The notes: generated by a model from the letters alone, not told the origin. A stretch of DNA of 64,000 nucleotides from Hypericum androsaemum (GCA_963995505.1 OZ023197.1:9599827-9663826); one strand, 5' to 3'. Positions 1 through 11,545 are shown, counted from the stretch's first letter. Program-made: numbers and translations.

Positions 1-1
1 T

Positions 2-873
2 GCTATTGTCGTGCAGACCGGAAAAGAGACAGACTTTGTGCTCGTCTCATGTACAGGATTAGGAGTAGAACCGAGCAGAAGAGAGCAAGTTGTAAAAGCC
101 AAGAGGGTGAGCGGGCAGTTATTTCGTTTACTTGTCTGGCATTGGAAACGTAGTTGTTGCTAATATCTTTGCCTAATATATATGGTCATATTATATTCAG
201 GCTGGAGAAGATTCATTGAGGAGATCAGGACTTGGATACACAATCATTCGCCCCGGTCCCTTGAAGGTAACTTATTCAACTCGTCAAGACCTTGATCCGC
301 TTCCGATTCCCACTGAAGCAATCAATCTTCTCTAACACTGAAATGTTCGCTATGCAGGAGGAGCCCGGTGGTCAACGTGCACTCATATTTGATCAAGGAA
401 ACAGAATTTCTCAGGTAACATATTGGACTTCGAGGAGTAAAGCTTCACGAATCTTACTATGATACCTCGAGAATAATGACTTTTTCCTGTTCAGGGAATC
501 AGCTGCGCTGATGTGGCCGACATATGTGTAAAGGCACTGCATGATACAACTGCAAGAAACAAGAGTTTCGATGTGAGTAACATGCTGCATGGTGTCCTTT
601 GTCTTAACTTGGTTACAATTTGTATATACTTAGTCAAGTTCAACAATCTGCAGGTTTGTTATGAATATGTTGCGGAGCAAGGGAAGGAGCTCTACGAACT
701 GGTGAGAGAACTGCCAACTTAATGTTCCGATAGAACGCAAATCGTTTCCTGTTAGTTTGGAAAAGATTCAAACTTCTAACGTCATGGTAACCGACCTGCA
801 GGTGGCACACTTGCCCGACAAAGCGAACAACTATCTCACTCCGGCACTTGCCGTTCTTGAGAAAAACACTTGA
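2..873 (+). CDS. HCF173: HCF173-like Rossmann-fold protein, C-terminal exons (5' part outside window)
   Basis: Six exons at 2-106, 201-266, 358-414, 495-572, 654-701 and 802-873 join in phase 0 at every GT/AG border and give 141 residues ending at TGA 871-873. The translation contains DFVLVSCTGLGVEPSRREQ, GYTIIRPGPLKEEPGGQRA, GISCADVADICVKALHD and the C-terminus NNYLTPALAVLEKNT, which I recognise as the end of the atypical SDR (NAD(P)-binding) family of HCF173, a chloroplast protein needed for psbA mRNA translation and photosystem II assembly. YTIIRPGPL is the usual substrate-side strand of these Rossmann proteins. The N-terminal half and the inserted CIA30 domain would lie left of the window. 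A close paralogue (At4g18810 type) cannot be excluded, but a downstream L20 gene supports HCF173 by synteny. Confidence 0.82.
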
Positions 874-2201
874 CCATCTGTCATGGAGAAACAACTGGTC
901 TTTTACACCAAATGCTATCAGTTTTCAGCCTCCAACCAACGTCGGAAACGAAACGTCACCAGCGAAAGAAAGCAGTCGACAAAAGTTCCGTCTGTTTTCC
1001 TATGGTGACGAGAAAGATGTCTTGATTCTCTTCCTGTTATTCTCGCCTGCTGCATTGTTCATATGAGCCTTCATTTTACCTTCTTGTACATTCATACGAA
1101 GATGTATATGCGCGTCGACTCGATTCAGACCGTCTCTGAAAGCGATTCTATCTGTTTATCATTCAAGATGTCTTTTGAAGCTAGAAGTTGGCTTCAGTTT
1201 ACTCCTTGCAACTTGAATTTCTGAGCTGAGGTAAATAGTTTCCAACAGTAGTCCGAGAAAGAGCTTCCTTGAAGCTAAACACAGGTCATTGCATTTGTAT
1301 CCAATTAAATGGGAGCATGAGACGATTTGCTATCTAGTATTGTAATATATACGTTATAATTTGATAGAATCTTTAATCCAAAATCTTAATATAATTGGTA
1401 GATTAAGTATATTTTATCATATAGAGAGTTAATGTATGTTCTCGTAAGCAATGTAAGATTAATATTTCTAACACCCTTTCTCAAATGAAGCTCATTTAAA
1501 CTAACAAGCCGATGTTCGCGAGGTTTTGCGTCATGTGTTTGTTGAGCCGTGAAATTAGGGGTCGTGAGGCTTGAACACTTTGTCTTGCATGCTGTGAAAC
1601 GAGAGGTCGCATGCAACCTCTAAATCAAATTGCTTTGATAATGTGTTAGTTTTCATACCTAAACGAAAACTTATATCGCATTTTATAGGTTATTGGTTTA
1701 TGTATATTCTGTAACAGATATGAGATTAATACACAACAAAACCTTTACTTATCTACTGCGTTAAGGTTATTGGTTAAATACGAAGATTTTACACGACTAA
1801 ACGGGTTCATCCACGATAAGTCTCTTTCCCTGGCACGTCTTGCCACCTACAATCCGTGGACCCAAAAGGCAGACAGACCCCTTCCATTCTCACTATCAAG
1901 AATCCAAATAGGGTGACAGGGCACAATCTAAACCACTCTAACTGGCTTTGAAAAACAAAAGAAGAGATAAGGAACAAGATCCTGAGACCAACCAGCTCGG
2001 ATGGTCTCTATCATTCTCCTCATAGCAAATTAAAAAAAAACAAATTGAGAAAAACAACACACAAAGAAAAAAGCAAATGAATATTCTTCTCATCTCTTCC
2101 TCAACACACAGCTACATTTCACGGGCTGATTTTTCGAAAACCCGAATACTACATGAATAGCTTGCGTGGGAGAGTTTGTCCGTGACAACACAGAACCAAT
2201 A
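874..2201. other. Intergenic: HCF173-like 3' flank and upstream region of the next gene
   Basis: The first few hundred bases after the stop are probably 3' UTR. From about 1390 to 1800 the sequence is AT-rich with one short minus-strand open frame that has no recognisable family and looks like transposon debris. A short out-of-frame upstream ATG lies near 2153, just before the ATG of the next gene. No promoter motif is convincing. Confidence 0.4.
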
Positions 2202-5200
2202 ATGCTCTTACATGCTCCAACTACCAACCCATCACTTGTTTTCATCACAAAACACAACACAACCACAACAACCAAGACCTTAACACTCCTCACCAAGTGC
2301 ACTTCTTCTTCTTCTTGTACTACTTCAGCCATAACAACCACCTTGGTCTCTGCTGCTGCTACGGCTTTCCTGGTCCTAACCGCGGTGGTCGGAGCTGGTT
2401 TTTCTGCCGAGTTAGTCCCATCTAGCCCGCCCGACGTGGCGGAGACGCTGTCCAACGTGCCTCAGACGCTGTCGGGAGAGTGCTTGGAAGCTAAGGACTG
2501 CAAGAAGGCGAGGATACAACGGCCCAAGAGCAGGAAAGCTGAGTCATGTACGGGCAAGTGCGTTACTACTTGTACCCAAGGCGGTGATGGTTCACGTGGA
2601 GAAGGCCCTCCTAATATCAGAAGGTACATTATTTCTTTTTAATGATTCGAATTCGAGAACGGAATCCAACTCATTTGATTTTAGTTTGATGTGGAATGTG
2701 CTAATTGAACTTTTTTCTTTCTTAGAGTTACTGAGTTAAATCTCCCACTGAAAAATAGGTGATCGCTAATTTGGATTTGAATTTACAATTCTCATAAATT
2801 TTGAACCGTATTTCATAATTGATTTATGAATTTAAATCTTATATTAATAATATGAATCTTAATAGTCTTATTAAGTTTCAATCCGACAAATTTTAGTGAG
2901 ATGAAGTAGTGAGATCAATTCCTATTAGTAGAGATATTTAGTAATTTATTCCATAAAAAAGATATTAGTAATATTGATTTATGATTTAGTGATCGCAGTA
3001 ACTTGAACATTTTATCCCAGATGTAATGAGGTTGGAGTCGCACATCAAACTGATTTGACAAAATGTTAGAATTTTTATATGTTATATGATGCTTTTGCTT
3101 CATTTCATGACATGGGTTAGAAGGTGCAATATTTCAACAACAACAACAATCAATTGGTAAACCGAAGTGTATTTCAATGAATTTTAAGTGGCATTTTATC
3201 GGGGTCAATTAACATTTTTATATATTATAATGCAAAAATAATTATGTTACAGAACATCATCAAGAATTACTATTTTCAAAAGTTTTGTTTATTTTTGGGT
3301 AAATTACACTCAAGTCCCTGTCCTTTGGTCACCCTCCCCCTAAAGTCCCTGGCTTTTGAAAAATGATTGTCCCGTCCCTAAGTTTTGATGATAATAGACT
3401 CTCGGGTCCCTGCAGCCGGAATATTCATTTTTCTCTGGCGAACCCCCACTTGAAAAGACAAAAATGCCCCTCCCACTTAAAAAATAAATCATCTCCCCCT
3501 TTACCTTCTTGGATTTTTTTTCTGTTTGGTGTTACTATTCAGCACATTTTGTCAAAAAGGAGTCCAATTTTAAAGTATTGTAGGAGTGGTGTCCACGTGG
3601 CACGGATGCCAAAAAAAGTCGGATCTTGGTCCAAGATCTGACTTTTTTCGTCGGATGACCAAGATCCGACTTTTTTTTGGCGAACCTATCATCCGGCCCA
3701 AAAAGTCCAAGATCCGACTTTTTTGGTCGGATCTTGGTAGATAAGATATCCGCCAAAATCTTCAAAAAAATTCGGATGACCAAGATCTGACATAATAAGT
3801 CGGATCTTGGTAAAATAGACATAATATGTGTTTTGTCTTGGTGGTAGAAGGTGCTATTTTTTACTCAATGGTCATAGGTTCGATTCCTACTTCTTACAAT
3901 CTTGTTTTTAATTTTTACTATCCAACAGAAATATTATATTAAATAAATTATATTATAATAATTAGACAAATAATTCTTGATAGCCAAATTGGTTTAAGTT
4001 GTGGTCTTTAGACCTAAGGTCACATGTTCAATACTCAACTTTAATAATTTTTTTATCACTTCGTTTTACTAAATCATTCACTAATATTAAAACAAATTTT
4101 TTTATTAAATATGGTGAATATTAAAAATTATGGTGAACATTAAATCACTTCGTGAATGATCGGTGTTGAAATTATGGTGAATGATTTAGTAAAACGAAAT
4201 TATGGTGAATGATTTAGTAAAACGAAGTGATAAAAAAATTATCAAAGATTAATTTAGTAAAACGAAGTGATAAAAAAATTATGGTGAATATTAAATCATT
4301 CACTAATATTAAAACAAATTTGTTGAATATTAAAAATTATGGTGAATATTAAATCACTTCGTGAATGATCGGTGTTGAAATTATGGTGAATGATTTAGTA
4401 AAACGAAATTATGGTGAATGATTTAGTGAAACGAAGTGATAAAAAAATTATCAAAGATTAATTTAGTAAATTGAAGTGATAAAAAAATTATGGTGAATAT
4501 TAAATCATTCACTAATACTAAAACAAATTTGTTGAATATTAAAAATTATGGTGAATATTAAATCACTTCGTGAATGATCGGTGTTGAAATTATGGTGAAT
4601 GATTTAGTAAAACGAAATTATGGTGAATGATTTAGTAAAACGAAGTGATAAAAAAATTATCAAAGATTAATTTAGTAAAATGAAGTGATAAAAAAATTAT
4701 GGTGAATATTAAATCATTCACTAATACTAAAACAAATTTGTTGAATATTAAAAGTTATGGTGAATATTAAATCACTTCGTGAATGATCGGTGTTGAAATT
4801 ATGGTGAATGATTTAGTAAAACGAAGTGATAAAATTTTTGAACTTATGGTGAATGATTTAGTAAAACGAAGTGATAAAAAAATTATCAAAGTCAAATATT
4901 GAACTCATGACCTTAAGTCCAAAGACTACAACTTAAAAACAAGATTGCAAGAAGTAGGAATCGAACCTATGACCATTGAATAAAAAATGGCACCTTTTAC
5001 CACCAAGACGAAACACATATCATGTCTATTTTGCCAAGATCCGACTTTTTATCTCGGATCTTGGTCATCCAAATTTTTTTGAAGATTTCGGATATCTTAT
5101 CTACCAAGATCCGACCAAAAAAATCGGATCTTGGATGATAGATTTGCCAAAGAAAGTCGGATCTTGGTCATTCGACGAAAGATGTCGGATCTTGGATGAT

Positions 5201-7060
5201 AGATTTGCCAAAGAAAGTCGGATCTTGGTCATTCGACGAAAGATGTCGGATCTTGGATGATAGATTTGCCAAAGAAAGTCGGATCTTGGTCATTCGACGA
5301 AAGATGTCGGATCTTGGACCAAGATCCGACTTTTTTTGGCGTCCATGCCACGTGGCGTCCATGCCACGTGGACACCACTCCTGCAATACTTTAAAATTGG
5401 ACTCTTTTTTGACAAAATATGATGAATAGTAACACCAAACATAAAAAAAAACCCACCTTCTTTCCCGATTCATCTTCAATTCAACCCCCATTGTTAATCA
5501 AATTCAACAACTAACGAAAACAGAAAAAAATAAAAAATCAGCAAAACCAAAAACCCATCCCAGAAATCAAAAATCTACCCTTCCAAAACCAAAAATCCAT
5601 CTCAGAACTCTACCCCTCTTCAAAATCAAAAACCCATCTCGAAAATCAAAAACCCAATTCAAGAAGGCCTGGTACTCGTCCGCCGCTGCCCCAGCTTGGT
5701 ACTCGTCCGCCGTCGGAGCCGCTCTCGGGCCTGGCGGTCCAGCCCCTTTTGGGCCTGGTGAGCGACCGCTGCACCAACTGGTTCGGCCACCACCACCCTT
5801 TCATCGCTGCCGGGGCTTACTAGAGCATCCTCGTCATCTTCGTTCTGATCGGTTCCGTCTACCAAAGTTAACACCTTTCACTAACCAAACCCAGAAAAAC
5901 CCATCAAGCAAAACAAACAAACACAAATCGGGCATGATTTGGAGGCGGTCGATGCCCTGCTTCTCGAAGTCAGCGATGACCTCGTACGCGCGAAGCTGCT
6001 TGTCGGGGCCCCAGTCCTCGATCAAGTGCAGGATGTCGATGCCGGAAGGGCGGGCTCTGGGCCCTGACCCTGAGGTACTTGTCGGGACCCAGCACGGCCC
6101 GCTTCAAAGGCCTCGACTTCCTGGCTCGTCTGGCCAACGAACCACCATCATCGAACCACCACCACCACCGCCCAACCAGCAGCTCCGTGCTCAGGACGGC
6201 AACGTCAGTCTTCAAGAATACTGTTGTGTCGAAAGTTTGTTCTACTCTGGTGCTGCGGGCCATAGATGCCGTCGAGATCTAGGAAGAGAATGTGAAAATT
6301 TGAAACCTAAATTGGAAGAGGAGCGACTAAATTTGGAAGAGAGAGAGAGAGCAGGGGAAAGAGAGTGGCAGCCGAATTTTTAATCTAAGGTTATGTATGC
6401 GCCTAGAGCGAAGACGAATTTCTAAAGGAAAGCTATTGCCTGGAGGGTTCAAGGTTTCTAATTGGTTTTCACTTTTGATTCTCTTTAAAAATATTTAGAT
6501 TTATTTTTTAGCTTTGATTTTAGTTGAAGGTGATAGGAAGAAGATGAAGTGGGAGGAAGAAGATGAGGAAGAAAAGAAGATTTTTATTTTTTATTTTTAG
6601 TGGGAGGACATTTCGGTCATTTCAAGTGGGGGTTCACCAGAGAAAAATGAATATTCTGGCTCCAGGGACCCGAGAGTCTATTATCATCAAAACTTAGGGA
6701 CGGGACAATCATTTTCCAAAAGTTAGGGATCCTAAGGGGAGGGTGACCAAAGAACAGAAACTTGAGAATAATTTGCCTTTTATTTTTTTGGGTAATAAAA
6801 TCCTTATTTCAAACTTGTATTTGCAGACCGCTTGTGGTTTTCAAGCCAGGATTTCGAAGCCGGTACTACTGGTAATCTTTCTTTCTTCCTTTCTTTTCTA
6901 TTTTTCTGACTCCGAGTAAAATATTTTTCATTCCCTTGTTATCAATCATTTCTTCGATTAATTATAGAGTGTGACACTTAATTTTATGTCCTTATTATAC
7001 AGTTTGGTGGAGTGTTCGGACATTTGTAACTTGATTGGAGATGAAGACTATGGACCTTGA
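2202..7060 (+). CDS. Conserved 174-residue plant protein with two CxxxCxxxC motifs, function unknown
   Basis: Three exons: 2202-2623, 6827-6871 and 7003-7060, with GT/AG borders and matching phases, give 174 residues. The start is the only in-frame ATG. Residues 1-50 are rich in Thr/Ser and Lys, like a plastid transit peptide. Residues 51-69 are a hydrophobic stretch ending GAGFSA, either a membrane span or a lumenal-type signal. The C-terminal half is Cys-patterned: C94 and C100, then C116-x3-C120-x3-C124, then C156-x3-C160-x3-C164, with [16 protein letters not shown] between the last two groups. I recognise the general look of a conserved plant family but cannot name a function; metal binding or disulfide structure in the plastid is inference. 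The first intron (2624-6826) is enlarged by a 3.5-kb Mutator-like element, yet the splice sites and reading frame are intact, so the gene is probably still functional. Confidence 0.8.
4090..4885. repeat. 209-bp tandem repeat array, about 3.5 copies
   Basis: The block starting TAAATCACTTCGTGAATGAT occurs at 4141, 4350, 4559 and 4768, an exact 209-bp period. Units are AT-rich and contain internal sub-repeats of TTATGGTGAATGATTTAGTA. The array fills the loop of the foldback. Confidence 0.9.
5127..5320. repeat. 61-bp tandem repeat, three copies
   Basis: TTGGATGATAGATTTGCC recurs at 5131, 5192 and 5253 (period 61). Each unit carries two GTCGGATCTTGG motifs whose complement CCAAGATCCGAC flanks the array, so the segment can fold into alternative hairpins. 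Confidence 0.9.
5655..6290. pseudogene. GC-rich captured gene-like segment inside the Mutator-like element
   Basis: Base composition rises sharply compared with the AT-rich surroundings, and open frames exist on both strands, none starting and ending like a full gene. The best coding look is on the minus strand, where residues such as [20 protein letters not shown] are encoded near 5950-6020. I do not recognise the parent gene. Captured host exons are typical of Pack-MULEs, so this is annotated as a fragment and not as a gene. Confidence 0.45.
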
Positions 7061-7372
7061 ATTGTAAAATTTATTATCCTGGCACGTAATATAAGGAGGA
7101 ATCATCAATGGAATGAAAAATCTTTGATATTTCTTGTATTTTTTATCAATATGAGCGGGAGTTGATCCCCATAATAAAATCTATTCGTGTTGTTTCTCTT
7201 CTCATTTTTCATTTGTTCTTCAACGTTTTTAATAAGTCAAGTTCGGAGAAAGGATAGATAAGATGGTTCAAGTGGGAAAAATTTTGTATTTTTTGAAGGA
7301 GTTTTTGGATACGATTATCAAATATTGTTGACAATTTTACCCTTTGAACAAGACAATGCAAGATTATAAATA

Positions 7373-8477
7373 GGGAAAATTACTCTGTAGTCCCTCAAAT
7401 TTACTTAAATATACTCAAAAGTCTCCCTGTTTGCAAAATATACACCGACGTTCCTCGTATTTGATTTTATTATACTTTCGGGTCCCTAAATGAGTATTTT
7501 CTTTTTTGTCATTGAAATGACAAAAATACCCTTAGAATAAAAAAATAAAAAATTGCTGACCTCATCTCTCCTTCTTCCCTTCCCTGTGAACAAGAACATC
7601 ATCCATAAATCAACCAAATAAATAATCGCTCCTCTTCTTCCCTATGAACAAGATCAACCTTCTTCCCACCGACACAACCAAGCAAATCCAGGGAAACAAA
7701 CTAATCGAAACAATGACGCAATTAGAGAGGCCGAAGAACTAGCCCCGTCCATAACAGCCCGCCACAGATTCGGCTGGTAGTCTTCTTCCTTGCCAAGAAC
7801 CTAGATCGGCCGCTCCTCCCTCTCCGTTCTCAATTTCACCATCTCCGCTCCCCCCTCTCCTAAACAAACCGCCGCCGCCGCCATCATCATCTTCCTCCTG
7901 CTCTTTTCCTTTCCTAATTTTCGCTCCTCGCTCCTATCCCTAACGGCAATGACAGCAATCTCCTATCGTCTACGCGTTGGCGGCGTGCCTTGGAAATGGA
8001 GGCCTTGAGGGAGCTACAAACGGAGGCCTCCCGGGCTACGTCTCCGACCTGCCTCTGCCGTACGACCGCTTCAGCAAGAATGGAGGAGCCCAAGGACCCG
8101 AAGAACCTTCAACAAGTTTTCCACCGCCCGAGGTTCGCCCTGGCCCCGGCTCGATCGTCGCTTCCGAACCCCTCTTGGTCGTCCTCTTGATGAGCCCAGA
8201 GAACCCAGTTTAATATTTGTTTTTGGAGAGTGGAATGAGATGATGATGTCACTAGCTAGAGGTAGAAGAACAGATGATGTCACCAATTTTTTTAATTTTT
8301 TTCTAGGGGTATTTTTGTCATTTCATTGACAAAAAAGAAAAAAAGAGTTGCTAACGTGCGTCAGGGACCCGAAAGTATAATAAAGTCAAACACGAGGGAT
8401 GTCGGCGTGTATTTTATAAATAGGAGAACTTTTGAGTATATTTAAACAAACTCGAAAAACTATAGAGTAATTTTCCC
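7373..8477. mobile_element. Non-autonomous Mutator-like element with GC-rich cargo
   Basis: Termini start GGGAAAATTACTCTGTAG and are inverted at the right end. The flanking 9-bp direct repeat is TTATAAATA (7364-7372 and 8478-8486), with no mismatch. TIRs are about 180 bp, including shared blocks around TTATACTTTCGGGTCCCT. The interior (about 7650-8210) is GC-rich with overlapping open frames containing a GCC trinucleotide run; it resembles captured 5'-UTR or coding sequence, but I cannot name the donor. No transposase. Confidence 0.88.
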
Positions 8478-8486
8478 TTATAAATA

Positions 8487-9058
8487 TCAGAAGTTTACCA
8501 AAAAAATCTTGTGTTTTAGTTTTATACTAGGTCATCATCCGTGTCGAGACGACAAGAAAAAGACTAGACAACCGTCCGCAATTATTAGCCCAGAAATCTG
8601 CATTTTTTTAAAGGTATATGTATTAAAATCGTAATAAAATTTGCAATCTAAATTCTAGCCATGCAGGCAGGATCCCAAAAAATTTATTTCATTAAAATTG
8701 GGTAGTGGGTAGATATTATAAATATACGTAGTTTCAAAAAACGCACAAAGTTAACTTTGTACTAATTAAAATGTATAATTAACATATTGTACAAAAAATT
8801 GATTAATTTAACACCCTATAATATTTTAAAATTAAGATAAAATACAATATACTTAGATTGATCAACGTTAAACTTAAAATTGGCCAAAATAACATCGTAT
8901 ATATATTTGTCAAAATCGAACTTATAAAACAAAATTTTGGTGATATCATTTAACGACTAGAATTTCACAATATTAAACGGCTTCTTCCTCTTGTATATTA
9001 CACTCTCATCGTTATCAACATCCACCATCTCATGAGAAATGGCTATACCTAACCAAAA
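8487..9058. other. AT-rich intergenic stretch
   Basis: Nothing coding or repeated is recognisable. It separates the second Mutator-like element from the 3' end of the minus-strand gene. Confidence 0.4.
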
Positions 9059-9952
9059 TTAAAGACGTGGTAAGGGCTTAAGCGAAGCGAAAAACGAAGA
9101 CGTGGGTGAGGTATATGGGGCCTTCGAGCTCACTCGGCCGTACTCTTCTTCCTTGCCCTTTTGATGATCTCCTCCACTTTCGCCTTCGCTCTGGTCATCG
9201 TCCCCATCGGCTTCCTTAGCTGCATCGTCCACGATCTACCAACAACATAATTCAAATGCTTCAGTTCATTTTTCTCTTTCGAATATTCGTTGGATCGATT
9301 AATTCAGATTCGAGTAATAAAATATTACTATTATATTTTTTTTGAAAAATATTCTGCCATGGATTAAACCTTGGATCTTCGTCAAGTAGACAACGTTTTG
9401 TACCACTAGGCCAAATGCCTTTCGTATTGCTCATACTATATAAGCACTTGCTCTAGCTATCTTTCTTTTAGTACCATATGTTATTTGGAAACTCACTAGG
9501 TCAACTAATTTAAGTTCGAGCTGTAAAAAAATATTCGAAAGGTGACAAAATTCTCCTACCAAATATTTAACATTGTTATATTCCTAATGACTCGAACTCG
9601 AGAATTCTAAAGTACCCGTTAATTTGCGTGTAGGTTGCTCTAGCATAATTACCTCTCCGGTAATGGAGGGCAAGGGCAAGACACCAACAAGCCCGCTCTT
9701 GATCCGGCTCACGGCATCCATGGTTAAGCCACGAGCAGCACCAGAGACATCCCTAACCACGGTCTCCAAGAAGCGCCTGGCGTTCTCCAAGGCGTCGATA
9801 GGCACAGAATTTGCGGCAGCCAGCTTCTCCAATACCCTCTCCTTTATAGCCCCTACATGCCTCCTCACCACCTGGTACATTCTTTCACTTGGCCTTCTTC
9901 GTCCTAATTCACTCTGTAGCTGCTGCTTCCCGTCTGGGGAATCAACACCCAA
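9059..9952 (-). CDS. Probable UP6-like protein of unknown function; 5' end uncertain
   Basis: Minus-strand exon 9653-9952 (open throughout) ends at a GAG|GTAATT donor. The best matching second exon begins after the TTGTTGGTAG acceptor at 9235 and in phase 0 runs to TAA 9059-9061. The first in-frame ATG is at 9878-9880, giving about 134 residues; upstream of it the frame is open to 9952 without an ATG, so a further 5' exon may exist (a short ATG frame at 10070-10105 lacks a clean donor). The protein is helical and charged, with SERMYQVVRRHVGAIKERVL and a phase-0 acidic tail. In another phase the second exon would end KKSTAE, so the C-terminus is unsure. The UP6 assignment rests on position between HCF173 and L20, not on a recalled alignment. 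Confidence 0.5.
9296..9420 (-). repeat. tRNA-derived SINE-like insertion in an intron
   Basis: Read on the minus strand it has an A-box-like TGGCCTAGTGG (complement of 9405-9415) and, about 40 nt on, a B-box-like GGTTTAATCC (complement near 9361-9370), followed by an AT-rich body. This arrangement fits a tRNA-derived SINE head. It lies in the intron of the UP6-like gene. Confidence 0.4.
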
Positions 9953-9962
9953 CTTACATATA

Positions 9963-10001
<39 letters not shown>

Positions 10002-11514
10002 AAATCAATTTATAAAAAAAGTTGCATGCGATGGAGAGTGGAGGCTCTAGTTGCCCCACATTGGTGTTATCCTCTAGTTGCTTCTTCTTCCTTGTCTTTC
10101 TCCATCTGGGGTCTACCTATATTGGTGTTGTTTTCTTCTGATTATTTGTGATGTTCGATTTTCATAAATTAAGACCGTTGATTATTAGCAAGTTGGTTTA
10201 AACGGTAAAAGTACAGAATAAAAATCTGCCGACCACCCAAGTAAAAACTAAAAAGTATTACAAATAATGAAAAAAATTAATAAATTTTGATTCCAAGCAA
10301 CAAAAAAATATTTACGTTCAAAAGGCTCATCCTTCTTTCAAAAGGCAATTCGGGTTGGCCCTAATTCGTTTAGAAAATGTGATTAAAGGAATTATATGTA
10401 GAGGAATTAGGCCTAAATAGATCCCGACCCCTAATCTCTCACATTCAACTAATGACATCAAAATAACTATCCTCATCGTCAGCTTCATTCATATCTGTAT
10501 TAATAACAAAATACTTAGACTTATGACTCGCGAACTAGCGTTTCTATTCATTACCGTAGCAATTGGGGTCAAGTTTTTCCTAATCTCTTCTCATCAATGG
10601 ACTCCTATTGTATAGAGTCTAGCTCGTTAACAAGGTCTTATATGTTTACGAATGAAAAAAAATATCATTAGAAGAGTGAGATCTAAATAGGAATGGTGAT
10701 GGGTATCATTCATAGGACCCAGATTCATGCCTTCTTTTTTAAAGGTGGACCTAGATCCTTACTCTTGTCCTCTTTAAAATAAGGATTCACGTCCTAAAAT
10801 ACCGGGCAAGATCAGGGCAATCCACGGGTCTATATTATTTAATATATATATTTATTAAAAATATTAAACCATACTTAATTGTTCTCAATAGCAATGAGGC
10901 ACTCGAAAAATATGGATACAATTTATTCGTTTATTAAAAAAAATTAATATAACAAATCCATACAAACAAATCAATATAAATTTTAAATTTGGTAGGTTGA
11001 GATTTAGAATTTGGTATTAGGTTTATTAATTAATATTTTTTATATTATCTAAAAAATTATGGTAGGATTCCGGTAATATTTCAACTTCCAAGAAAAAAAA
11101 TTTCAAGAAAAATTCAACTTCTAAGAAATAGTCATGATTTTTGTACTTCCAACCCACTCTCCATCTCCCTCTCTTTGTCGGCCTTAGCATTTAATTTAGA
11201 TGGGTTTGATTTTTTTTATAAAAAAATTGGGAAAAACCTAACGAACCGGAAAAATCCGGGTCAAAAACTTGGTCGAATCACCCGGTCTGACCGAATTTTG
11301 TCCGGTTCGTTAGGTAGGCGAGTTTTAGGTTATAACCGGAACGCTTTCTACACCGGTCGGACCGCGTTTTTTAAAACCTTGGTTTTTAAACAAATCACGT
11401 ACTGTTTTGAACTTCTCCTTCGAACAAAATAGAGAAGGGAAACGAACCAGCAAATAGGTTCCCAGCTAAAACCCCACAAAAACCTCTCTTTCTTCCCTCC
11501 CCGAACCCAAATTG
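9953..11514. other. Intergenic with (TA)n tract and AT-rich repeat debris
   Basis: A (TA)n microsatellite at about 9962-9995 abuts the minus-strand gene. Near 10690-10850 there is a degenerate stretch (ATCCTTACTCTTGTCC and similar) resembling a dispersed repeat also seen near 50290. At 11220-11390 there is a run of CCGG-type short repeats (CCGGTCTGACCG and neighbours) just upstream of the L20 promoter region. No gene is visible. Confidence 0.4.
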
Positions 11515-11539
11515 GGAGAGAGAGAGAGAGAGAGAGAGG
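11515..11539 (+). promoter_or_regulatory. (GA)n tract in the 5' leader of the L20 gene
   Basis: A GA dinucleotide run ends 6 nt before the ATG. GA/CT tracts are common in leaders of plant ribosomal protein genes and can bind GAGA-binding BBR/BPC factors. Role here is inference. Confidence 0.5.
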
Positions 11540-11545
11540 TTGAAG

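Larger units (their letters stand above)
3523..5441. repeat. Nested long foldback with tRNA-like modules in both arms
   Basis: The left arm opens TGTTTGGTGTTACTATTC at 3523 and the right arm ends with its complement at 5441. The arms run about 500 bp each (to about 4040 and from about 4885). Each arm contains the same two tRNA-like modules: one with a perfect polymerase III B-box GGTTCGATTCC (3877-3887; complement at 4957-4967), one with a degenerate B-box (about 4024-4034; complement near 4896). Each arm also carries repeats of the hairpin-forming GTCGGATCTTGG. The loop holds a 209-bp tandem array. Confidence 0.75.
3297..6778. mobile_element. Non-autonomous Mutator-like element (Pack-MULE type) inside an intron
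   Basis: Inverted termini of about 180 bp (3297-3480 and 6600-6778) begin GGGTAAATTACACTCAAGT on the left and match on the right. The element is flanked by a perfect 9-bp direct repeat TTTATTTTT (3288-3296 and 6779-6787), the target-duplication length of Mutator-like elements. No transposase is visible. It carries a nested foldback (3523-5441) and a GC-richer gene-like segment (about 5655-6290). It sits wholly inside intron 1 of the 174-residue protein gene. Confidence 0.85.

Noticed and set aside
1386..1616. Minus-strand frame of 76 codons between HCF173-like and the next gene
   Set aside because: No start context, no family resemblance, AT-rich tail; more likely transposon debris.
2090..2455. 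Minus-strand frame of 121 codons
   Set aside because: It is the antisense of exon 1 of the 174-residue protein gene; the plus frame is conserved, spliced and in phase.
3840..3900. Possible tRNA gene with perfect B-box GGTTCGATTCC
   Set aside because: No closed acceptor stem or anticodon arm can be drawn, and the same unit is repeated in inverted form in a transposon arm. It is tRNA-derived sequence.
5934..6383. Plus-strand 149-codon frame in the first Mutator-like element
   Set aside because: Low-complexity, overlaps better coding-like sequence on the other strand, and lies in captured transposon cargo. No homologue recognised.
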